Shown one piece after another: positions 7,140-12,659 of a stretch of 12,659 nt of DNA. This DNA is from Comamonadaceae bacterium. Lineage in GTDB: Bacteria > Pseudomonadota > Gammaproteobacteria > Burkholderiales > Burkholderiaceae_C. Under the pieces are notes generated by a model. It made no database searches, was not told the DNA's origin, and saw only the letters and a program-made list of their open reading frames with translations. The stretch covers positions 1-12,659 of the forward strand of contig CANHXV010000045.1 of NCBI GenBank assembly GCA_947464665.1. Direction: 5' to 3'. A program made the position numbers and the translations under genes. Positions within the stretch are counted from its first letter, which is position 1; every line of letters begins with the position of its first letter.

Positions 7140-8075
7140 ATGCAACTCATGTGGCTCTCTGGCCCGACCGGCCAGGTTAAATCTATTTCTATTACCGCCC
7201 GCACGGTTGTGCGTGGTGCGTTGGCGCTCGGCTTAGGCCTTATGCTCATGGGCTTCTTGTTGAATTGGATAGGGCTGCGCTTTGCAGTGGAATACAACCC
7301 CGACTTGGCACGCACCATGGGCGGTGTCACCACTGAAGCGGAGCAACAACGCATGGAGGCCATTTATCGTCAGCGGCTTGAGCAAGTGCGCAACTCCATG
7401 GAACAAACCATTGCTGAAGTCAAGCGGCTAGAGTCTTTGAAAAACAAGTTCATGGACCTGGCCACACCTTTGGGTCTCAAGGTCAAGCCGCCATTGAAAG
7501 ATGATGCAAAGGGCGGTCCCTTTGTTTCGCCCAAGTTTAAAAGTGGTTTTTTCCGTTTGCCCCTGCATACCGAATTGCAACAAACAGCCGCTGATTTAGA
7601 TGAAATTGCGGCGAAGTTAGGCCATTATGAAAAGCAATGGCAGGGCCACTTGAGTTGGTTAGAGGCCTTGCCCATTGGGTCCCCCATTCAGGCAGAATTT
7701 CGATTGACCAGCGGCTTTGGTATACGCAACGACCCCTTTACAGGCGCATTGGCCATGCACGAAGGACTTGATTTTTCTGCCGAAGTGGGCACGCCTGTAC
7801 TGGCCACCGCGCCGGGTGTCGTCATTCGTTCAGAATGGGACAACGGCTATGGCAACGTGATTGAAATCAAGCATGCAGAAAACTACGTCACCAGGTATGC
7901 GCATTTAAGCAAGCGACTTGTGACAGAAAACACCAACCTGACTCGAGGCGTAGTTATCGGCAATGTGGGAAGCACGGGTCGATCGACAGGACCGCATCTG
8001 CATTACGAAGTTTTTCAAAACGGGCGGGTGCTCAATCCTATGCAGGTGCTGCCTGCCAAATCTCTAAACAACTGA
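7140..8075 (+). CDS. Membrane-anchored M23 (LytM-type) peptidoglycan endopeptidase
   Basis: A 311-residue protein. A membrane span at about 26-46 (ALALGLGLMLMGFLLNWIGL) anchors it in the inner membrane with the rest in the periplasm. Residues about 66-105 are a charged helical, probably coiled-coil, segment. The M23 domain occupies about 185-305 and has all metal and catalytic residues: zinc ligands His207 and Asp211 (MHEGLDFS) and His288 (HLH, 286-288), with His255 (RYAHLS) and His286 as the usual catalytic histidines. It should therefore be an active zinc endopeptidase cutting peptide crosslinks in peptidoglycan, unlike degenerate LytM factors such as EnvC. It is 36 bases upstream of a bactofilin gene on the same strand. 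That M23-bactofilin pairing is known from several phyla (for example LmdC with BacA), where the bactofilin localises the enzyme. The Shine-Dalgarno is weak, and ATG 7149 is a possible alternative start. Confidence 0.9.
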   Translation: MQLMWLSGPTGQVKSISITARTVVRGALALGLGLMLMGFLLNWIGLRFAVEYNPDLARTMGGVTTEAEQQRMEAIYRQRLEQVRNSMEQTIAEVKRLESLKNKFMDLATPLGLKVKPPLKDDAKGGPFVSPKFKSGFFRLPLHTELQQTAADLDEIAAKLGHYEKQWQGHLSWLEALPIGSPIQAEFRLTSGFGIRNDPFTGALAMHEGLDFSAEVGTPVLATAPGVVIRSEWDNGYGNVIEIKHAENYVTRYAHLSKRLVTENTNLTRGVVIGNVGSTGRSTGPHLHYEVFQNGRVLNPMQVLPAKSLNN

Positions 8076-8111
8076 TGTCCTCCAAGCGCGGCCATCTGAA
8101 ATACATCCTCT

Positions 8112-8552
8112 ATGTTTGAAAAACTCAAAGAAAAATCTTTCGTTTCCAGTCAAGAAAGATTTGACACACTGATTGGCCAAACGACCACCATCTATGGCCG
8201 CTTGGTTTTGCTAGACAGCGTTCGAATTGATGGCAAAGTGCTTGGCAATATTGAATCTGTTTCGGGCAATAAAATTACAGTTGCCATTGGCTCTACAGGT
8301 GAAGTCACTGGCGACATTACCGCACACCGCATCATGGTGGCTGGCAAGGTGGATGGCAATATTTATGCAGCTGAGCGGGTCGAGTTTCACAAAGACTCTG
8401 TTGTGAATGGCGATATTTCTTATGGCTCCATTGCTGTAGAGCATGGCGCTAGGTTGTTGGGCTTGGTAATTCAAAACAAAACCGCATCAGAATCGGCCTC
8501 GGGCGCCAAGGCCGCTATTCAAAACGCGCAAGTTGCTAAAGAAAAGCGTTAA
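8112..8552 (+). CDS. Bactofilin 1 (paired with M23 peptidase)
   Basis: A 146-residue bactofilin, a polymer-forming beta-helical cytoskeletal protein. Residues about 22-120 carry the repeating short beta-strand and glycine pattern (VRIDGKVLGNIES, STGEVTGDITAHRIMVAGKV, DGNIYAAERVEF, DSVVNGDISYGSIAVEHGA) that builds a right-handed triangular beta-helix. The N-terminus MFEKLKEKSF resembles the short MF-K membrane-targeting peptide described for some bactofilins. The C-terminus (about 122-146) is a flexible alanine- and lysine-rich tail. It probably polymerises under the inner membrane without a nucleotide and recruits the M23 enzyme encoded just upstream. It differs in sequence from the three bactofilins on the right, so it is a separate subfamily and not a recent copy. 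Confidence 0.93.
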   Translation: MFEKLKEKSFVSSQERFDTLIGQTTTIYGRLVLLDSVRIDGKVLGNIESVSGNKITVAIGSTGEVTGDITAHRIMVAGKVDGNIYAAERVEFHKDSVVNGDISYGSIAVEHGARLLGLVIQNKTASESASGAKAAIQNAQVAKEKR

Positions 8553-8591
8553 AGCAAACAGCAGCGCCTTGGTGAGGCAAATACACCTGCA

Positions 8592-8984
8592 TCAGGAGTT
8601 TTTGAGCAGCTGATTCAGTTTGTTCAGGCTTTGTCTCAATTCAGGATCTGACTCAATTTCCCGCTTTTTGTTTTTGACCAAACTGGCAACATCAAGATGA
8701 GTCTGGGTGGGCGTTTTGTGAAGTGAGTGTTGACGTCCGAGCATCGCCAATGAATAGGCCAAGCTGAGGATGAGCCAAGCAATCCACACACTGCCAGAGT
8801 CAACATGGGCCTGTTGGCTTATGTTTGAAAGCTCGGTGAGAAATGAACCCCATGGCAGGGTTAAGAAGATGCTTAAGCCATCTTTGCCAGAAGCCATGAC
8901 AAAGCTCACCCAGACAAAACCAATCCAATTTAAAACGAAAAACGAATTGGCCAAAAAGCTGAAAAATATGCGCCACAACTTCAT
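8592..8984 (-). CDS. Small membrane protein of unknown function
   Basis: A 130-residue protein that I do not recognise. It has a hydrophobic segment at about 7-31 (FFSFLANSFFVLNWIGFVWV), a weaker one near 36-51, and a clear membrane span at about 66-83 (VWIAWLILSLAYSLAMLG). The C-terminal part (about 100-130) is a charged helix with ESDPELRQSLNKLNQLLKN, probably cytoplasmic. Its ATG overlaps the stop of the upstream coiled-coil gene as ATGA, so the two are almost certainly co-translated and likely act together. It is convergent with bactofilin 1. Given the neighbours, a membrane tether for the coiled-coil protein or for the ParA-like ATPase is possible, but this is inference only. Confidence 0.75.
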   Translation of the reverse strand: MKLWRIFFSFLANSFFVLNWIGFVWVSFVMASGKDGLSIFLTLPWGSFLTELSNISQQAHVDSGSVWIAWLILSLAYSLAMLGRQHSLHKTPTQTHLDVASLVKNKKREIESDPELRQSLNKLNQLLKNS

Positions 8985-9499
8985 GTCTTCAATGCATTCT
9001 TTATTCGTTGATTCAAAGACTCGGCAATTTGAACGCGAACTTTGGATGTTGCATGAATCTCGACTTCGTTTTGATAGGCGTGATTGACAAACTCCGCTGT
9101 CAAATTGCGCAAATTTTCGATGTCAATGGCCACTTCATGGAGTTTTTGTTCCAGAAACTTTTGCTCGTTTATTTTTTCAGAGATCTTCTCAATGCTGGCA
9201 TTGACTTGCGTCCAAATTTCAAGCCGAGGGTCGTCAAGTTTGAGTGAGTTGAAAACTTCAACAATGGAGGCGCCCAACTCGGTCAATGACTCAAGCGCAG
9301 GTGCCTTAGCCGCTGCGGAGGGGGGCGGGGCTTCCCTTAAATGAGGCGCCGGATTGGCGGATGGCGCCTGCGATGACGCTTTGGGTTGACGCACTTGCGC
9401 CTCATCTTCATCTACTTCAATGCGCTCCTCAGATGGCTGAACCCATCCGGCTCTGGGGTCAAAACGCATCATCACGAGCTTAGGGTTTTGCTGGCTCAT
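8981..9499 (-). CDS. Coiled-coil protein of unknown function, divergent from ParA-like gene
   Basis: A 172-residue protein that I do not recognise. The N-terminus (about 1-22, PKLVMMRFDPRAGWVQ) looks like a short ordered motif. Residues 23-70 are acidic, then proline- and alanine-rich, and probably disordered. Residues about 70-172 are strongly helical, with a likely coiled coil at about 95-135 (ASIEKISEKINEQKFLEQKL). There is no signal peptide or membrane span, so it is cytoplasmic. ATG 9499 has a clear AAAGGA ribosome binding site five bases upstream. The gene is divergent from the ParA-like ATPase, shares its intergenic region, and is coupled by ATGA overlap to a membrane protein gene. A role as partner or adaptor of the ATPase is plausible but unproven. 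Confidence 0.78.
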   Translation of the reverse strand: MSQQNPKLVMMRFDPRAGWVQPSEERIEVDEDEAQVRQPKASSQAPSANPAPHLREAPPPSAAAKAPALESLTELGASIVEVFNSLKLDDPRLEIWTQVNASIEKISEKINEQKFLEQKLHEVAIDIENLRNLTAEFVNHAYQNEVEIHATSKVRVQIAESLNQRIKNALKT

Positions 9500-9504
9500 G
9501 GGGG

Positions 9505-9510
9505 TCCTTT
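9505..9510 (-). promoter_or_regulatory. Ribosome binding site of the coiled-coil gene
   Basis: AAAGGA on the minus strand, five bases before the ATG at 9499-9497. It is one of the clearest Shine-Dalgarno elements in the window and settles this start. Confidence 0.6.
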
Positions 9511-9521
9511 AGAAAAATAAG

Positions 9522-9550
9522 TTGCCAAGAATCGTTTTTTTATGTAAATT
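9522..9550 (+). promoter_or_regulatory. Possible promoter for the ParA-like gene
   Basis: TTGCCA (9522-9527) and TAAATT (9545-9550) are 17 bases apart. The -35 matches consensus at five of six positions, the -10 at four. It would start transcription near 9557, some 64 bases before the ATG at 9621. Confidence 0.35.
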
Positions 9551-9552
9551 CG

Positions 9553-9581
9553 ATAATAGGGCAAATCTTCCCCCCGTGCAA
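9553..9581 (-). promoter_or_regulatory. Sigma-70-type promoter for the coiled-coil and membrane-protein pair
   Basis: On the minus strand TTGCAC (9576-9581) and TATTAT (9553-9558) are exactly 17 bases apart. Transcription would start near 9546 and run into the coiled-coil gene (ATG 9499). It lies back to back with the possible rightward promoter, so the two may compete or share a regulator. Confidence 0.45.
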
Positions 9582-9620
9582 TTGTTAAGTTCTTTTTTCT
9601 TTGAATACAGTGAGTTACAG

Positions 9621-10484
9621 ATGACATCTAAACTGAAAATCCTCATCACCAGTCAAAAGGGTGGCGTAGGGAAAAGCACTGTTTCTGCCAATTTGGCGGC
9701 TTTTTTTGCCCATGTGGCTCAAAAAACCACGAGCCTGGTAGATTTAGACCACCAAGCCACCGCTGGCAAGTGGGTGAGAAATGCTGCCCCTCTGGGCATA
9801 CAGTGTATTTCTGTTCAATCGCCCAATAACAAAGGCTCTGGCTTGGCTTTGTTGCAGGCCAAGCAAGCACTCAGAAGCGTCTCAAGCGAAACCGAAGTGG
9901 TCATCGCCGACCTGACATGGACAGATATTTTGCCAGCCGAATTTTTGTTTGATTTCGATTTGGTGCTGGTCCCAACCTCATTGTCGCGTGTCGAACTGGA
10001 CAGCACACTCGAGTTTGTCAACCGCTTCGGTTTTGTTTTCAACTCCATGATGAGAACGCCGCCCAAGCTGGTCATTGTGCCTAGCCGGGTCGCCAATTTG
10101 GAAACCTATTCCAACGTGTTCATGCAGTCATTCAATACGAGTTTTTTCATGTCACCCCCTGTGATGTTCAATGAAACAGCCAGTGAGTTTTTTGGAACAG
10201 AGTTTTTTGTCACAGCGCAAAGCCAAGAAATTCGTGAAAATTTCATTGACTTTGGCAATGCCGTTATTCAGTTGGGCCGAAGCCAATTGAGTGAAAAGAA
10301 AAGTGCTGCCAGCTTGTACCAGCCCAAAATGAGCGGATCCATCCTAGACAGGTTCCGTGCCGGCATGAATGAAAAGGCCAGCATCAGACCCGTGAATGCA
10401 GCCAATGATTTTGCGAAGACCAGTTTCCAAGACAAAATGAAAGCTGTATTGCCCGCCTTCTTGCGAGCCAGTAATTACAAATAA
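9621..10484 (+). CDS. Orphan ParA/MinD-family ATPase (VirC1/MipZ-like)
   Basis: A 287-residue ATPase of the deviant Walker A class. The P-loop is SQKGGVGKSTVSANLA with signature Lys13 and Lys18; the next motif, SLVDLDHQATAGKW, holds Asp41 and Asp43. The Walker B strand is VVIADLTWTD, with Thr-Trp where most ParA proteins have Pro-Pro. VLVPTSLSRVELDST is the usual ParA switch region. The C-terminus is extended by about 70 residues and ends in a basic amphipathic stretch (FQDKMKAVLPAFLRAS). Such ATPases position plasmids, chromosomes, chemoreceptors or division and envelope complexes through ATP-driven dimerisation on DNA or membrane. There is no N-terminal DNA-binding domain and no ParB gene in the window, so a plasmid partition role is unlikely. 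ATG 9621 is preferred; an upstream ATG-less extension to 9522 adds residues unlike the family. Bactofilin genes lie on both sides. Confidence 0.9.
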   Translation: MTSKLKILITSQKGGVGKSTVSANLAAFFAHVAQKTTSLVDLDHQATAGKWVRNAAPLGIQCISVQSPNNKGSGLALLQAKQALRSVSSETEVVIADLTWTDILPAEFLFDFDLVLVPTSLSRVELDSTLEFVNRFGFVFNSMMRTPPKLVIVPSRVANLETYSNVFMQSFNTSFFMSPPVMFNETASEFFGTEFFVTAQSQEIRENFIDFGNAVIQLGRSQLSEKKSAASLYQPKMSGSILDRFRAGMNEKASIRPVNAANDFAKTSFQDKMKAVLPAFLRASNYK

Positions 10485-10503
10485 AGTTTGTTCAAGCAAA
10501 ACA

Positions 10504-10527
10504 AAAGGGCCTCTACAGAGGCCCTTT
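10504..10527 (-). terminator. Intrinsic terminator of the leftward bactofilin operon (possibly bidirectional)
   Basis: AAAGGGCCTC (10504-10513) and GAGGCCCTTT (10518-10527) form a perfect 10-bp GC-rich stem with a 4-base loop. On the minus strand the stem is followed by TTGTTTTGCTTG, a T-rich tail, so it best serves the leftward operon. On the plus strand only TTT follows, but the hairpin lies 19 bases after the ParA-like stop and may work for that gene too. Confidence 0.75.
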
Positions 10528-10559
10528 GCACATGCGTGATTGAACACGCAAGCAGTGTC

Positions 10560-10886
10560 TTAAACTTGGCTCATGTTGCCGCGAACTTGGCCGCCGCGTT
10601 CAATTTCAATTTCACCGTACTCTAAGGTGCCGTTGACTTTGCCAGTGCTGCGAACGATCAGCAACTGACGGCTGCTGATGTCTTTGTTCAACTCACCCTT
10701 CACGTCCACCCGGTCTGCCTTGATGGTGCCAGTCACACGGCCTGTTTGACCGATGAGCAAATTGCTCACAACCAGATCGCCATCAAATTGACCTTCAATC
10801 ACGGCTTCGTCAGGTGCGTTGATACTGCCTTTGAAGGAAACGCCTTCGCCGATGAAAACACTGTTTTGTTTGCTGGTAGGGTTCAT
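10560..10886 (-). CDS. Bactofilin 2 (short, core only)
   Basis: A 108-residue bactofilin that is little more than the beta-helix core. The regular strand-turn pattern runs from about residue 10 to 105: GVSFKGSINAPDEAVIEGQF, DGDLVVSNLLIGQTGRVTG, IKADRVDVKGELN, LLIVRSTGKVNGTLEYGEI, EIERGGQVRGN. It has only a short polar N-terminus (MNPTSKQNS) and no MF-K peptide, so it may not bind the membrane by itself. Its C-terminal third closely resembles the partial bactofilin at the right edge (RSTGK and EIEIE-GG shared), and the DNA is visibly similar there, so the two are paralogues. It is the last gene of the leftward operon, 51 bases after bactofilin 3, and is followed by the terminator at 10504-10527. 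It probably copolymerises with, or modulates, the other bactofilins; that is inference. Confidence 0.93.
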   Translation of the reverse strand: MNPTSKQNSVFIGEGVSFKGSINAPDEAVIEGQFDGDLVVSNLLIGQTGRVTGTIKADRVDVKGELNKDISSRQLLIVRSTGKVNGTLEYGEIEIERGGQVRGNMSQV

Positions 10887-10937
10887 TTTGAAAGCGACTT
10901 AGAGTTGAAAGGGGTTCATGGAATGGTGCGATGGTGA

Positions 10938-11450
10938 TTACTTCGCAAGAAGCAACTCACCCTTGATAGACGCGCCTTTTTGAACGGAAAGTGTTTTGTA
11001 AACCACATGGCCATCGACAGTTGCAGACGATGTGACCGTGAGCTCTTCGCATGTGGCCGTGCCTGAAAATCGGCCCTTGATGTGAAAGTTTTTGCAGTTC
11101 ACAATGCCATCAACTTGACCGCGCGAGCCAATGGTCAACTCATCGACTTGAACCTGACCGTTCAAAGAGCCTTCAACGTGGATGGTGCCTTTGGCAGACA
11201 ACTCACCCTTGAAGTAGAAGCCTTCGCTCAGAATAGAAGGCTTTGAAACGTTAGCCTGTAGCATGCCCATCACCCCGTTGCTGCGCTGCTGGGCTGCACT
11301 TGGTGTGACGTTGGACGGCGTGTCAGGCACAACCGGCACAGCAGGCTCTTCTTCTTTAACATGCACAATCTCTTCAGGCGCGACAGGTCCAGCCGCTTCT
11401 TCAGTTTCTGTGGTGGCGTTATTTGGAGCTGATTTGAATTTGTTGAACAT
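10938..11450 (-). CDS. Bactofilin 3 with long acidic N-terminal tail
   Basis: A 170-residue bactofilin. Residues 1-7 (MFNKFKS) resemble the membrane-targeting peptide described for some bactofilins. About 8-65 is an acidic, proline-rich, probably disordered tail (EEAAGPVAPEEIVHVKEEEP). The beta-helix core runs from about 70 to 168 (SEGFYFKGELSAKGTIHVEG, SLNGQVQVDELTIGSRGQVDG, FHIKGRFSGTATCEEL, ATVDGHVVYKTLSV). Cysteines lie in the core near residues 119 and 134. The gene starts inside the 3' end of the upstream M23 peptidase gene, with a 32-base overlap in a different frame, so their translation is probably coupled and the amounts linked. The protein is the best candidate here for the scaffold that localises that peptidase. 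ATG 11450 has no strong Shine-Dalgarno, which fits coupling. Confidence 0.93.
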   Translation of the reverse strand: MFNKFKSAPNNATTETEEAAGPVAPEEIVHVKEEEPAVPVVPDTPSNVTPSAAQQRSNGVMGMLQANVSKPSILSEGFYFKGELSAKGTIHVEGSLNGQVQVDELTIGSRGQVDGIVNCKNFHIKGRFSGTATCEELTVTSSATVDGHVVYKTLSVQKGASIKGELLLAK

Positions 11451-12462
11451 GCTGAGCCGTCCGGATGACTTTTTGTGGGTTGACAGGATATCCGCCCACC
11501 AATATTTCTAGGTGCAAGTGCTTCCCAGTGGAAACACCTGTGTTACCAATGTAACCCAAGACGGAATCGTGGTTAACTTTGTCACCAACTTTAACCAACA
11601 ACTGCGACATGTGGGCATACAGCGATTCAATGCCATTGGTGTGGCGCACTACAACCGTATTGCCGTATTGAGGGTGGTTTTGTGAAAGAACGACCACGCC
11701 TTCCTTAACGGGGTGAACCTTGTCGTTGCCGTTTTCGCTAAGCAGGTCCAAGCCCGTGTGAAAGTGCGATTGGCCTGTCATGGGGTGCTTGCGAATGCCA
11801 AAGTCTGAGGTCAAAGAATAATTGCTCACAGGCATTTTGTTGGGCAGTGCAAACAAGACATCGCGCAGTGCACGATTTGTGGCCAATTCATCAGCCACTT
11901 TGCCTCGGAGCAACGGATTGTTGTTAATGTCATCCGTTAGGTTGAATCCGCCCTTGGGATTGTTTTGCTGAATAATTCTGACAATCTTTTCGGTCAAACC
12001 AGATGAATCCAGCTGAGATTTGAGGGAGACATTTTCTTGGGACACCGCGGCCGTTGAGGTGTCGACATAACGGCGAATGCTCATGTCTCTGTCGCGAATA
12101 GACTGAGCCAAAGCAACCATCTGATCTTCGCTCATGTTGATGGCATCGCCAGACTCAGCGTCGGCGGTGCCGCTTACCAGGGCCTTGAAAACATCTTGGT
12201 GTGATTTCTCTAGCCGAGCTTTGCTGATTTGCAGGCTGATGGTGATGATTGAAAGAACTATGAGCGCCGTGGACAAAGAGGTGAGTGTGACGATGCTGCC
12301 ACGAACCAGCATGCGTTGGAGTTTGGCAGAGATCGCAAAATACTGAAGGTCACCGTTTTGTTCAAAAATAATTCTTGAATCTTGGTAATCCTTGCGCCAC
12401 CAATGAAGCAAAGTAGAGGGAAGAGACAGCGCGCTTCGCCAAAGCATTTTTGCTAATTGCAT
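11419..12462 (-). CDS. Membrane-anchored M23 (LytM-type) peptidoglycan endopeptidase 2
   Basis: A 347-residue protein. About 50 cytoplasmic residues precede one membrane span at about 55-77 (IVTLTSLSTALIVLSIITIS). A helical, partly coiled-coil periplasmic region follows (about 78-205), then the M23 domain (about 215-335). Zinc ligands are His235 and Asp239 (FHTGLDLL) and His317 (HLH, 315-317); His284 (LYAHMS) and His315 complete the active site, so it should be an active peptidoglycan endopeptidase. The cytoplasmic N-terminus is longer than in the M23 enzyme at 7140-8075 and gives a surface that cytoplasmic bactofilin filaments could bind. It sits between two bactofilin genes: 12 bases after the stop of the partial one, and overlapping the start of bactofilin 3 by 32 bases. 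The two M23 enzymes share architecture but differ in sequence, suggesting separate roles. Confidence 0.92.
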   Translation of the reverse strand: MQLAKMLWRSALSLPSTLLHWWRKDYQDSRIIFEQNGDLQYFAISAKLQRMLVRGSIVTLTSLSTALIVLSIITISLQISKARLEKSHQDVFKALVSGTADAESGDAINMSEDQMVALAQSIRDRDMSIRRYVDTSTAAVSQENVSLKSQLDSSGLTEKIVRIIQQNNPKGGFNLTDDINNNPLLRGKVADELATNRALRDVLFALPNKMPVSNYSLTSDFGIRKHPMTGQSHFHTGLDLLSENGNDKVHPVKEGVVVLSQNHPQYGNTVVVRHTNGIESLYAHMSQLLVKVGDKVNHDSVLGYIGNTGVSTGKHLHLEILVGGYPVNPQKVIRTAQHVQQIQISSK

Positions 12463-12474
12463 TTCAGGGGCCGG

Positions 12475-12659
12475 TTAAACAGGCGCTGGGCCGTTGTTCA
12501 AAATTGCGGCCGCGTTCAACGTGCCTTCAATGGCTTGAGTCAAAGTTCCTTCGATCTCACCACCTTTTTCAATTTCAATTTCGACGTAATGAATCTTGCC
12601 GGTGATCTTGCCAGTAGAGCGAATGATCAGGCTTTTCTCGCTCACCACGGTGTTGTGCA
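12475..12659 (-). CDS. Bactofilin 4 (5' end outside window)
   Basis: The minus strand is open from the window edge to a TAA at 12475-12477, giving the last 60 residues of a bactofilin. The readable part begins HNTVVSEKSLIIRSTGKITG and continues KIHYVEIEIEKGGEIEGTLT, followed by a short tail ending NNGPAPV. It matches the C-terminal third of bactofilin 2 closely, including RSTGK and EIEIE-GG, and adds a tail of about 20 residues that bactofilin 2 lacks. It lies 12 bases upstream of the second M23 gene and is thus the first visible gene of the leftward operon. Its start and the operon promoter are beyond the window. Confidence 0.9.
   Translation of the reverse strand, partial: HNTVVSEKSLIIRSTGKITGKIHYVEIEIEKGGEIEGTLTQAIEGTLNAAAILNNGPAPV

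Noticed and set aside
8553..8591. Terminator after bactofilin 1
   Set aside because: Only a 4-5 bp stem around GCCTTGGTGAGGC and no T-run; not enough to call.
8770..9087. 105-codon plus-strand frame
   Set aside because: It lies antisense across two convincing minus-strand genes joined by an ATGA overlap, and its translation has no family character.
9522..9620. 33-codon N-terminal extension of the ParA-like protein
   Set aside because: The added residues are unlike the family, the P-loop sits near the N-terminus in ParA proteins, and the stretch overlaps probable promoter elements. ATG 9621 is preferred.
8592..10484. Plasmid-type parABS partition locus
   Set aside because: There is an ATPase but no ParB-like protein, no parS-like inverted repeat and no replication gene; neighbours are chromosomal envelope genes.
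1..12659. CRISPR array, tRNA, rRNA, insertion sequence or phage genes
   Set aside because: No spaced direct repeats, no cloverleaf sequence noticed, and no transposase, integrase or phage structural protein among the frames.

Overview
This window looks chromosomal, from a betaproteobacterium, probably Burkholderiales and perhaps Comamonadaceae. That placement rests on the RpoC C-terminus, the RsmB sequence and the run rsmB - DUF4390 - NtrY-type kinase - response regulator. It is an inference from protein character, not a computed placement. I see no insertion sequence, phage gene, tRNA, rRNA or CRISPR array. Genes are densely packed and no gene-free stretch exceeds 300 bases.

Region 1 (1-5946, + strand) begins with the last 80 codons of rpoC and a strong intrinsic terminator. 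A probable operon follows: a divergent LemA-like membrane protein, rsmB (16S rRNA m5C967 methyltransferase, TTG start with a clear Shine-Dalgarno), a secreted DUF4390 protein, an NtrY-type membrane histidine kinase, and a short response regulator with receiver and Fis-type HTH but no AAA+ domain. rsmB, DUF4390 and the kinase are packed with 1-base or overlapping junctions. A small hairpin separates this unit from the convergent next gene.

Region 2 (5962-12659) is the interesting part: a cell-envelope and cytoskeleton island. A RodZ-like protein (cytoplasmic HTH, one membrane span, C-terminal domain) is transcribed leftwards. Divergent from it are a membrane-anchored M23 (LytM-type) peptidase and a bactofilin. 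Next come a leftward pair of unknowns, a coiled-coil protein and a small membrane protein joined by an ATGA overlap. Divergent from that pair is an orphan ParA/MinD-type ATPase with no ParB gene in view. The right end is a leftward operon: a bactofilin cut by the window edge, a second membrane-anchored M23 peptidase, and two more bactofilins, ending in a strong hairpin terminator.

In all there are four bactofilins, two M23 peptidases, a RodZ-like protein and a ParA-like ATPase. Bactofilins are known to scaffold peptidoglycan enzymes (Caulobacter BacAB, Helicobacter CcmA, Hyphomonas/Rhodomicrobium BacA-LmdC) and, in Myxococcus, chromosome-segregation components. My working inference is that this locus encodes a localised cell-wall remodelling machine with its own positioning ATPase, and that the two small unknown proteins are candidate adaptors.
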